From Marinobacter nauticus (GTDB lineage: Bacteria > Pseudomonadota > Gammaproteobacteria > Pseudomonadales > Oleiphilaceae), in contig NZ_RBJB01000004.1 of assembly GCF_003634635.1 (NCBI RefSeq), positions 558,001-622,000 on the forward strand: a stretch of DNA of 64,000 bases, given 5' to 3'. Under the pieces are notes generated by a model. The model was not told where the DNA came from. It saw nothing but the letters and a program-made list of their open reading frames with translations, and did not search any database. The translations under genes were made by a program, and so were the position numbers. Every line of letters begins with the position of its first letter. Positions within the stretch are counted from its first letter, which is position 1. Below, piece after piece: positions 42,570 through 49,983 of the stretch.

Positions 42570-44348
42570 TTATAAGTCTGTTTCTGACAATGCCATGACC
42601 GCCTCGTCTCCCGAGCGCAATGCCGTTAGGTATCCGGAGCAACGGGGCAGAATATGATCGAAAAAGAAATTTGTGGTAATCAGTTTTTGGGCAGCGAACT
42701 TGTCATCGTTCGATTTGGTACCGTTCGCCTTTGATGCGGACTCCAGCATGAGCCAGGCAGCTGTAACGGTTGAACTCAGCATCAGATAGTTGAACGCGAC
42801 GGAGCCGGTAAAGGCCTCGTCTGCCCGGTGCTCAAGTACTATCTTGGTCGCATCCTCTACAAACGCTACCGCTTGATCAAATCTGGACTGTCGTTCCTGA
42901 GTGAGCAGAGACTGTTCGCGAGCTGTATCAGCAGATGCCTGCATATCCGCCAACAGTTCCCGAACCGCCATCCCGTTGTCACGAATGGTCTTTCTGCCAA
43001 TGAGGTCTAGTGCCTGAATACCATTGGTTCCCTCATAGATGGGCAAAATACGAGCATCACGGTAATGCTGGGCTATACCCGTCTCTTCCACAAAACCCAT
43101 TCCGCCGTGGCACTGGATCGCTAACGAAGTCACTTCTTGTGCGATCTCCGTGCACCAGCCTTTAACCAACGGTGTCAGAAGGTCCGCCCGGCGTTGCTGA
43201 CGGGCCCTGAGATCATCAGGCAGGTGTTTGCCTTTGGCAAAATCGACGGCGACGCACCCTTTATATGCGAGAGCTCGCGCGGCTTCGGTCAGCGCTTTCA
43301 TGGTCATCAGCATCCGACGCACGTCTGGGTGCCTGATGATTGCTGAGAGTCCGGTATCACCCGGGGCTGTTCCCTGAGTTCGTTCACGGGTGTAAGCGAG
43401 GGCCTGCTGGTAAGCCCGTTCTGATATCGAAACGCCCTGAAGGCCTACGGTAAGGCGGGCATTGTTCATCATCGTGAACATACACGCCAGGCCTCGGTTT
43501 TCTTCCCCTACCAGGTAGCCAACGGCGCCGTCATTGTCTCCATAGCTCATCACACACGTGGGGCTGGCATGGATGCCCAACTTGTGCTCGAGGGATACCG
43601 CACGACAGTCATTTCTGGTGCCGATGTTGCCATGATCGTCCGGGATAAATTTGGGCACGGCAAACAGTGAGATGCCTTTTACCCCGGCGGGTGCATCCGG
43701 TAGGCGGGCCAGCACCAGATGTACAATATTCTCTGCCAGATCGTGTTCACCCCAGGTGATGAATATCTTCTGGCCTTTAATCCGATAGATATCGCCGTCT
43801 CGAACAGCTTGGGTTCTAATACCGGAGAGGTCAGAGCCAGACTGAGGCTCGGTAAGGTTCATGGTTCCGGTCCAATGGCCGGAGACCATTTTAGGCAGTA
43901 GTTTTCGTTTGAGTTCGTCGCTCGCATTTTCTGAAAGTGCTTCGACGGCGCCTTGAGACAACAGAGGACAGAGCCCCCAGGCCATGTTGGCAGCATGCCA
44001 CATTTCCTGTACCGGTATCGCCAGAGAAAACGGCAGGCCTTGACCCTCAAATTCAGGGTTGAATTGCAAACTGGCCCAACCACTATCGGCATACTGCTGA
44101 TAGGCTTCACGAAAACCCTCGGGGGTTTTGACAACGCCGTTCTGGTCAAGCTTCACGCCTTGTCGATCACCGACGGCATTCGTCGGTGCAATCACTGAAG
44201 TTGAGAATCTTGCAGCTTCTTCCAGAATCGCCCTAACGACATCCTCGGAAGCTTCTTCATAGCCGCAGGCTTTGACCATTTCGGAGAATCCAGCTACGTG
44301 CTGGAGTGTGAAAACCATTTCCCGCGTCGGTGCTCTGTACTCTGTCAT
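42570..44348 (-). CDS. Acyl-CoA dehydrogenase of the DmdC type
   Basis: A 592-residue flavoprotein, longer than ordinary ~390-residue acyl-CoA dehydrogenases because of an extra C-terminal domain (about 470-592), as in the methylmercaptopropionyl-CoA dehydrogenase DmdC group. Key segments are TGTMNLTEPQSGSDLSGIRTQA, IKGQKIFITWGEHDLAENI, EHKLGIHASPTCVMSYG, ARLTVGLQGVSISERAYQ, QCHGGMGFVEETGIAQHYRDARILPIYEGTNGIQALDL. It would introduce a 2,3 double bond into the acyl-CoA made by the ligase. Operon with phbB-like gene upstream (11 bases) and aldehyde dehydrogenase downstream (24 bases). Confidence 0.9.
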   Translation of the reverse strand: MTEYRAPTREMVFTLQHVAGFSEMVKACGYEEASEDVVRAILEEAARFSTSVIAPTNAVGDRQGVKLDQNGVVKTPEGFREAYQQYADSGWASLQFNPEFEGQGLPFSLAIPVQEMWHAANMAWGLCPLLSQGAVEALSENASDELKRKLLPKMVSGHWTGTMNLTEPQSGSDLSGIRTQAVRDGDIYRIKGQKIFITWGEHDLAENIVHLVLARLPDAPAGVKGISLFAVPKFIPDDHGNIGTRNDCRAVSLEHKLGIHASPTCVMSYGDNDGAVGYLVGEENRGLACMFTMMNNARLTVGLQGVSISERAYQQALAYTRERTQGTAPGDTGLSAIIRHPDVRRMLMTMKALTEAARALAYKGCVAVDFAKGKHLPDDLRARQQRRADLLTPLVKGWCTEIAQEVTSLAIQCHGGMGFVEETGIAQHYRDARILPIYEGTNGIQALDLIGRKTIRDNGMAVRELLADMQASADTAREQSLLTQERQSRFDQAVAFVEDATKIVLEHRADEAFTGSVAFNYLMLSSTVTAAWLMLESASKANGTKSNDDKFAAQKLITTNFFFDHILPRCSGYLTALRSGDEAVMALSETDL

Positions 44349-44359
44349 TGTCCGCTCCC

Positions 44360-45109
44360 TTAGCTCATGTACTGGCCGCCGTTGACTGACAGGTTCGTGC
44401 CCGTTACGAAACCGGCATCGTCTGCAGTCAAAAATACAACGGCTCTTGCGATATCGTCCGGCTTACCCAGCCGACCGACGGGGATGCCTTCAATAATGCT
44501 GTGGAGAACCTTTTCGGGTACTTTTCGAACCATTGGTGTATCGATGTAGCCGGGAGAAACGGAGTTGGCCGTGACCCCCTTTCGAGCGCCCTCAAGGGCA
44601 ATGGACTTGGTGAATCCATAAATCCCGGCTTTTGTCGCGGCATAATTTGACTGCCCAAATTGCCCCTTCTCGCCGTTCAGGGATGAAATATTAACGATGC
44701 GACCGAAGCCACGCTCACACATTCCCTCAAATACTTGCCGGCACATGTTAAACATTGAGTTGAGGTTTACGTTGATTACCTGATTCCACTGCTCTGGCTG
44801 CATCTTCTTGAGCGGCGCATCATTGGTAATTCCCGCGTTGTTAACGAGAATATCAACCGGACCATGGTTATCTTCCACAAGAGAAATAAAAGACTGGCAG
44901 TCTTCGAAGCTCGTGACATCGAGTGGGTAGACGGCAACTTCGACACCGTCTTTGCGCATCATCTCTTGCCATGTCAGAGCTTCATCTGTCGACTTTTGAT
45001 CCGGCAGATGTGAGGCGACGACGGATCGCCCCTGATTTGCCAGCGCCTTGCACATGCTTGTGCCTAGACCGCCTGTGGCTCCGGTTACAACAGCAATTCG
45101 ATTAGTCAT
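44360..45109 (-). CDS. SDR-family 3-oxoacyl-CoA reductase (PhbB-like)
   Basis: A 249-residue short-chain dehydrogenase closest to acetoacetyl-CoA reductase. NADP loop TGATGGLGTSMCKAL, NNAGIT, catalytic Ser in VNISSLNGEKGQFGQ, and YAATKAGIYGFTKSIALEGA (Tyr and Lys) are present, and the PhbB-type VSPGYIDTPMV follows. No PHA synthase lies nearby, so it more likely interconverts (R)-3-hydroxyacyl-CoA and 3-oxoacyl-CoA in a degradative route together with the MaoC hydratase. Co-transcribed with its neighbours (27 bases after the decarboxylase gene). Confidence 0.9.
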   Translation of the reverse strand: MTNRIAVVTGATGGLGTSMCKALANQGRSVVASHLPDQKSTDEALTWQEMMRKDGVEVAVYPLDVTSFEDCQSFISLVEDNHGPVDILVNNAGITNDAPLKKMQPEQWNQVINVNLNSMFNMCRQVFEGMCERGFGRIVNISSLNGEKGQFGQSNYAATKAGIYGFTKSIALEGARKGVTANSVSPGYIDTPMVRKVPEKVLHSIIEGIPVGRLGKPDDIARAVVFLTADDAGFVTGTNLSVNGGQYMS

Positions 45110-45136
45110 GGGACTCTCCTTTCACTTTTTTGGGGG

Positions 45137-46504
45137 TTACTTGAGTAGTTTCTTTACAGAGGACGACTTCGATATCACGCCTTCAGAAATGTACTGTTGG
45201 CTTCGGGATTCAATTCGCGGGAGTTCATAAACGTAATTCACCATCAGCCCGCCCGACTGTTCCAATCCCTTTCTCGACGTATCTGCCATCCAGTTGATCC
45301 GCGCAACCTGGGCACCGTTACTCAAGTGGAAGTGGGCAACCGGATCCATCGCACGCTTGGAGCTCTTTTGGCAGAGGCACAGATATGAAGCTGCCAGCTT
45401 GATAAGTGCATCTTGCTTCGTCTGGAGAGAATCGTTGGATTCTATAATTGAAGGCACCCTCGGTGGCGGCAGGCTCAGCCAATCTTCACCTCCCGGAAGG
45501 TTGCATAAAGTTGCCGGAGCGCAGCTCTCAAGCCACTTTGCAAACCCGGGGATAGGAGAGAGGGTTGCGAACTGTTTAAGCTGAGGGAATTCGTCACTGA
45601 GCTTTTTGACCACTTGCTTGATCAGGAAATTACCAAAACTGATGCCTGCCAGACCCTTTTGCGCATTGGAGATGGAGTAGAAAATCGCAGTATCGGCTGT
45701 TTCGATCTCCTGCGTTGGAGCATCTTCATCAAGCAGTTTCTGCACATTCCCTGCAAGCCCGTTTACCAGAGCGACCTCTACAAAGATCAATGGCTCTTCC
45801 GGCATATTGGGATGAATGAAGGCGAAACAGCGCCGGTCTGAGTCAAGTCGATTTTTCAAATCGCTCCAGCTTTTGATCGCATGGACGGCTTCGTAAGCGA
45901 TCAGCTTTTCAAGGATTGCCGCACTTGAGTTCCAGCTGATTTCTTCCAACTGAAGAAGACCTACATCAAACCAGGTTGCCAGCAAGTCTCGAAGGTCGGT
46001 CTCGAGGGGTTTAAGCGATGGGTAGTCCTTGCAGAACGCGAGTAGTTCCTCTCGCATATCGACCAGGAACTTTACGCCGGATGGTACTCCGTTAAATTGC
46101 TTCAGAAGCGTTGTTCGGCTTGGCTCAAGCGCCTTGCGCAGTGTTTGCGCTTTTTCCGTTTTCTTTGAGGCTGGCGCGCTGTGCCATTCCGCAATAGAGG
46201 TCTCTACCACGCCTTCGTTGACACCATATTCTTCCGCGAGGAGACCGAGAAATCGAACCTTACCCGTCCGAGATAGTTTGAGATAGGCCCGACCGAGCAG
46301 CGCGGCCCGATTTCTTGCTTCTACCTGACCACCATTTTCGGAAAGGCAGTTATTGATCCATTCCTTCACCGTTGTGATGTCCGAATCATTGAGCTCCTCG
46401 GAAATACTCATCACGTCAGATTCGCGGCGAATGCCTGAGTCCAGCCCTCCCGGCACCAGCTTTTTGAAGGCTCTTTCAAAGATATTCACAGGTTGAGTTT
46501 GCAT
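45137..46504 (-). CDS. Malonyl-CoA decarboxylase
   Basis: A 455-residue enzyme that converts malonyl-CoA to acetyl-CoA and CO2. The N-terminal helical domain (about 15-140) is followed by the GNAT-like catalytic domain with HPNMPEEPLIFVEVALV, FYSISNAQKGLAGISFGNFLIK, FATLSPIPGFAKWL and the active-site region DPVAHFHLSNGAQVARINW near the end. The start at 46504 is set by GAGGAAA 7 bases upstream; the longer open frame runs into the promoter. It is first in the minus-strand operon and divergent from maoC. In Mat clusters it serves malonate use, but no MatB or MatC is here. Confidence 0.92.
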   Translation of the reverse strand: MQTQPVNIFERAFKKLVPGGLDSGIRRESDVMSISEELNDSDITTVKEWINNCLSENGGQVEARNRAALLGRAYLKLSRTGKVRFLGLLAEEYGVNEGVVETSIAEWHSAPASKKTEKAQTLRKALEPSRTTLLKQFNGVPSGVKFLVDMREELLAFCKDYPSLKPLETDLRDLLATWFDVGLLQLEEISWNSSAAILEKLIAYEAVHAIKSWSDLKNRLDSDRRCFAFIHPNMPEEPLIFVEVALVNGLAGNVQKLLDEDAPTQEIETADTAIFYSISNAQKGLAGISFGNFLIKQVVKKLSDEFPQLKQFATLSPIPGFAKWLESCAPATLCNLPGGEDWLSLPPPRVPSIIESNDSLQTKQDALIKLAASYLCLCQKSSKRAMDPVAHFHLSNGAQVARINWMADTSRKGLEQSGGLMVNYVYELPRIESRSQQYISEGVISKSSSVKKLLK

Positions 46505-46576
46505 ACCGCGTTTCCTCTTCTGCAAAGCGGTGTTGTCTTTGTTGTTGAGCAGAAGGCTATCAGAGGGATTCGAAAA

Positions 46577-46598
46577 AACCAAGTAAAAATACTTGGTT
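46577..46598. promoter_or_regulatory. Perfect palindrome in the divergent decarboxylase/maoC promoter
   Basis: Arms AACCAAGTA and TACTTGGTT (9 bp each) are separated by four A. The element lies 73 bases from the decarboxylase start and 58 bases from the maoC start, a good place for an operator acting on both. One arm with flanks is repeated upstream of the permease gene at 37820-37835. Confidence 0.7.
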
Positions 46599-46655
46599 TA
46601 TCGATTGCAAACCATTAGTGTAACAGGCTCATGGATTAATCTTAGGAGAGTTACA

Positions 46656-47087
46656 ATGCAAGAGTTACATGGTTACTATCTGGAAGATCTCGAAATCGGC
46701 ATGGAAGCGTGCTACGCCAAGACCATCACTGATGCTGATGTTGTGCTTTTTGCCGGTATCAGTGGTGACGATAACCCGGTCCACATTAATGACGAGTACG
46801 CCAAGACCACGCCATTCAAGGAACGCATCGTTCATGGCATGTTCAGTGCCGCACTGATCTCCGCGGTACTTGGTACCAGGTTGCCTGGACCGGGCGCGAT
46901 CTATATCGATCAACAAATCCGCTTCAAGGCGCCAGTACACATTGGCGATACCGTTATCGCTTCTGCAAAAGTCATCGAAATCAATGAGGAGCGGCGTCGG
47001 GTCAAGCTTGAAACAGTCTGCAAGGTTGGCGATACCGTGGTGGCCGAAGGCGTTGCAACGAATATGGTCGACCGTCGTCCGGCATAA
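46656..47087 (+). CDS. MaoC-family (R)-specific enoyl-CoA hydratase
   Basis: A 143-residue hot-dog-fold protein of the PhaJ type. The hydratase-2 motif is visible in FAGISGDDNPVHINDEYAKTTPFKERIVHGM, with the catalytic Asp and His and the usual Asp-X4-His spacing. RLPGPGAIYIDQQIRFKAPVHIGDTV is the second family block. It would add water to the enoyl-CoA made by the DmdC-like dehydrogenase, giving an (R)-3-hydroxyacyl-CoA for the PhbB-like enzyme. AGGAG precedes the ATG. First of the plus-strand operon. Confidence 0.9.
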   Translation: MQELHGYYLEDLEIGMEACYAKTITDADVVLFAGISGDDNPVHINDEYAKTTPFKERIVHGMFSAALISAVLGTRLPGPGAIYIDQQIRFKAPVHIGDTVIASAKVIEINEERRRVKLETVCKVGDTVVAEGVATNMVDRRPA

Positions 47088-47100
47088 ACAGGAGTGAACT

Positions 47101-47646
47101 ATGTTGTTGAGCAAAAACAAATCGATCGTTACCGTCGTTGATGTTCAGGCCCGTTTATTGCCAGGTGTTCACGAACACGACCAACTGGTGGACAACTGTA
47201 GATGGCTGGTTCGGCTGGCGCATCTGATGGATGTGCCGGTTATTGGCTCAGAGCAATACCCGGATGGTTTGGGACACACCGAAGAGGCACTGCGCGACCT
47301 GGTTGGCGAAGCCAATCTGCATGGTAAAACACTGTTCTCCTGCATCGATGATTCAGGTTTTGAAGCGGCATTTAATGCCCACGACCGGCAGCAGGTTGTT
47401 CTATGTGGAATGGAGTCCCATGCCTGTGTTGTACAGTCTGTGTTGAGCATGCTTGATAAAGGGTTAGAGGTTTTTGTTGTGGCAGATGCTATCTCTGCCC
47501 GTAACCCTCTGGACACCGAGATTGCTCTGCGGCGCGTCGAGCGTGCGGGTGCTCAGTTGGTTACTCGGGAAATGGTGGGTTTTGAATGGCTTCGTGGTTC
47601 CGATGCCGCCGAGTTCAGAACTTTCAGCAAGGAATTCCTGAGGTAG
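47101..47646 (+). CDS. Isochorismatase-family cysteine hydrolase (YcaC-like)
   Basis: A 181-residue cysteine hydrolase. It has the catalytic Asp in TVVDVQARLLPGV, a Lys in HGKTLFSCIDDSGF, and the nucleophile Cys in VVLCGMESHACVVQSVLSML. YcaC-type enzymes hydrolyse small amides or related bonds, with physiological substrates mostly unknown. It follows maoC by 13 bases and has GGAG before the ATG, so it is part of the same transcript and probably acts on the pathway substrate or a side product. Confidence 0.85.
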   Translation: MLLSKNKSIVTVVDVQARLLPGVHEHDQLVDNCRWLVRLAHLMDVPVIGSEQYPDGLGHTEEALRDLVGEANLHGKTLFSCIDDSGFEAAFNAHDRQQVVLCGMESHACVVQSVLSMLDKGLEVFVVADAISARNPLDTEIALRRVERAGAQLVTREMVGFEWLRGSDAAEFRTFSKEFLR

Positions 47647-47742
47647 TATGCTAGGGGGCTGTGACTTGCGCGGTCATGGCCCCGGATACCCACAGTGCAC
47701 GAAGGCTGAAAAAAACTACCAGATCCCGGAGAGTTCCCGCAC

Positions 47743-49266
47743 ATGAAAACCCGCACCCCGGAAGAGGGTTTCTCTGCACTGACTGATGATGCAGAAAGGA
47801 ACCGGTTGCTGGCGGAGATGGCGGAGCAATCGACCGACATGATTTCCCGCCACACCCCGGATGACTGGCGGTTCATCTATGCTTCACCCGCCGTTACCCA
47901 TTTGCTGGGTTATAGCGTTGAAGAAATTGTCGGTATGTCAGCTTACGACCTTTACCATCCTGATGATGTCGAGGACTTCCGGCTTCGCGCACCAACGGTC
48001 ACTTATGACCGGGGTCTATATACCCATACCTACCGATTCCGTTGCAAGGACGGGCACTACATATGGCTGGAAAGCACCAGCCGGACGATCAGGGATCCCG
48101 ACACCAACGACATCCGGGAGATTCTGGTTGTTTCCCGGGATGCCACACACAGAATCAAGGCTGACAAGGCGAACCGAAGGTTAGCGAGGGTGCTCGAGAG
48201 TACTCAGGATCTTGTGGTGTTCGTGAACCTGGACCAGACCGTGTCCCACCTGAATGAGGCGGCTCGAAGGGCGTTGGGGTTGGAACAGATCGACTATACG
48301 TCGTTTGAGGTGACTCGGTTTTTGACAGATAAGGGTCAGCGCCTGATAGAAGGTGAAGGGTTTCCGGTAGCACGGAGCACGGGGCATTGGCGGGGTGAAG
48401 TGATGATGCGCAGTCTGAGGGGGGGCCGGATTCCCGTGCTTCTTGAACTGCTTGCGCACCGATCATTACATGGTGACATCGAATACTTCTCAATCGTTGC
48501 GCATGACCTAACCGATAAAAAAGCGGCCGAGGAACAGTTGAAGCAGTACCGCGCAGACATTGACCATGCCAGCCGTCTTGTGACCATGGGCGAGCTTGCC
48601 TCCAGCCTTGCCCATGAACTCAACCAGCCGCTATCTGCGATGGTGAACTACCTGCGGGGTATCGAGCGTCGTTTCGCAGGCAATGACAGTATTGCCTGGG
48701 GTGATGTTGAGCTACCTATCACTCGAAGTATACGAACCGCCTTGAGGGCAGGAGAGATCATTCATCGGATGATGGATTTTACCCGCAAACAGGAGCCTGT
48801 CATTACATCGCTGGCTCTACCCGAGCTAATCAACGATATGATTGAGTTCTGTGAGTCCATAGCGGACCGTAGTCATGTCCGCGTGGTAACCGATATCCCC
48901 GATCGATTGCCGCCGGTTCTTGGTGACAGAATTCAGCTGGAGCAGGTACTGTTGAACCTTATCGTGAACGCGATTGAGGCAAGTGAAAGCCCAGAAGCGG
49001 AAACCGAACCAAGAACGGTTCGGGTACGTGTCGCCGTGCAGGATGCTGATCAGATTCGGGTCAGTGTGTCAGATGAAGGGCCTGGTATATCAGATGACGA
49101 TATGTCCCGACTGTTCGACCGTTTTTTCTCCACCAAACAGTCCGGACTGGGTATGGGGCTGGCCATCAGTCGCTCATTGGTAGAGAATCTGGGGGGCGAG
49201 CTGTGGGCGACAAACCTCTCAGAGGGTGGCGCGTGCTTTTCATTCACATTGAATACTGCCGATTGA
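47743..49266 (+). CDS. Cytosolic PAS-domain sensor histidine kinase (FixL-like)
   Basis: A 507-residue kinase without transmembrane helices. A first PAS domain (about 25-140) shows YASPAVTHLLGYSVEEIVGMS and WLESTSRTIRD; a second spans about 150-265. The H box is SSLAHELNQPLSAMVNYLRG (FixL/ThiS-type), followed by the N box NLIVNAIEASES, G1 DEGPGISDDD and G2 GLGMGLAIS. Whether a PAS domain binds haem or another ligand cannot be read. It is followed after 7 bases by a FixJ-type regulator, and the pair probably controls the surrounding catabolic genes or the molybdoenzyme. It lies about 100 bases after the hydrolase gene; an 11-bp hairpin with two G-U pairs (47655-47683) lies between. Confidence 0.9.
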   Translation: MKTRTPEEGFSALTDDAERNRLLAEMAEQSTDMISRHTPDDWRFIYASPAVTHLLGYSVEEIVGMSAYDLYHPDDVEDFRLRAPTVTYDRGLYTHTYRFRCKDGHYIWLESTSRTIRDPDTNDIREILVVSRDATHRIKADKANRRLARVLESTQDLVVFVNLDQTVSHLNEAARRALGLEQIDYTSFEVTRFLTDKGQRLIEGEGFPVARSTGHWRGEVMMRSLRGGRIPVLLELLAHRSLHGDIEYFSIVAHDLTDKKAAEEQLKQYRADIDHASRLVTMGELASSLAHELNQPLSAMVNYLRGIERRFAGNDSIAWGDVELPITRSIRTALRAGEIIHRMMDFTRKQEPVITSLALPELINDMIEFCESIADRSHVRVVTDIPDRLPPVLGDRIQLEQVLLNLIVNAIEASESPEAETEPRTVRVRVAVQDADQIRVSVSDEGPGISDDDMSRLFDRFFSTKQSGLGMGLAISRSLVENLGGELWATNLSEGGACFSFTLNTAD

Positions 49267-49273
49267 ACAACTC

Positions 49274-49912
49274 ATGACCTCCAATAACGAAGCTCAAACG
49301 GTTTTCGTGATCGACGACGATGCTGATGTCCGTGATTCTCTGCAGTGGTTGCTGGAGTCCGTCGGGCTTAAGGTCCGAACTTTCGAGGATGCGCTGACGT
49401 TTTTTGACGCGTTCGATGAGCAGCAAAGTGGTTGTATCGTCATGGACGTGCGTATGCCCGGCCTGAGCGGTATCAATGCCCAGAAAAAACTGCCGGAACA
49501 CAATATTGAGCTGCCTGTGATCATGATTTCCGCCCATGGGAATGTTGACATGGCCGTCAGGGCGCTGACCCAAGGCGCTCTCACCTTCATAGAGAAACCT
49601 TTCGACGATCAGGTTCTGATCGATCACGTTCACAATGCTCTCGAAAAAGACCGTGCAAGGTTTGCCCGCCGGAATTCACAGGCACGGATCCGGGAGCGTT
49701 ACGACAGTCTCACCCGCCGGGAGCGCCAGGTTCTGGAATTGATCGTCAAGGGTTTCTCCAACCAGGAAGCCGCGGACGAACTTGGCATTAATCGCAAGAC
49801 GGTTGAGGGCCATCGGGCCAATATGATGGCCAAAATGCAGGTGGACTCGTTCGCCGAGCTGGTTCAGGTCGCGATTGGTCTGGGTCAGGTAAAAACCCTC
49901 GATTTCGGTTAG
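49274..49912 (+). CDS. FixJ-family response regulator
   Basis: A 212-residue two-domain regulator. The receiver domain has the acidic pocket VFVIDDDADVR, the phospho-acceptor Asp in CIVMDVRMPGLSG, and the switch Lys in FIEKPFDD. The LuxR-type helix-turn-helix is LTRRERQVLELIVKGFSNQEAADELGINRKTVEGHRANMMAKMQ. It is co-transcribed with the FixL-like kinase. The palindrome at 46577-46598 is a possible binding site, not shown. Confidence 0.92.
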   Translation: MTSNNEAQTVFVIDDDADVRDSLQWLLESVGLKVRTFEDALTFFDAFDEQQSGCIVMDVRMPGLSGINAQKKLPEHNIELPVIMISAHGNVDMAVRALTQGALTFIEKPFDDQVLIDHVHNALEKDRARFARRNSQARIRERYDSLTRRERQVLELIVKGFSNQEAADELGINRKTVEGHRANMMAKMQVDSFAELVQVAIGLGQVKTLDFG

Positions 49913-49983
49913 CATATCCAGGTATTTGTCATTGGTCAACGTTTGTGCTTTCATGCCTGTACAACAAAAACAGGAGCATGAGC

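Noticed and set aside
37920..46504. Permease, ligase and malonyl-CoA decarboxylase as a MatABC malonate system
   Set aside because: The ligase carries the DmdB/medium-chain motifs, not those of MatB, the permease is not a MatC-type dicarboxylate carrier, and no GntR regulator is present. The dehydrogenase, hydratase and reductase would be unexplained.
44360..47087. PhbB-like and MaoC genes as part of a polyhydroxyalkanoate synthesis cluster
   Set aside because: No PHA synthase, thiolase or phasin lies in the window, while decarboxylase, dehydrogenase and ligase point to degradation.
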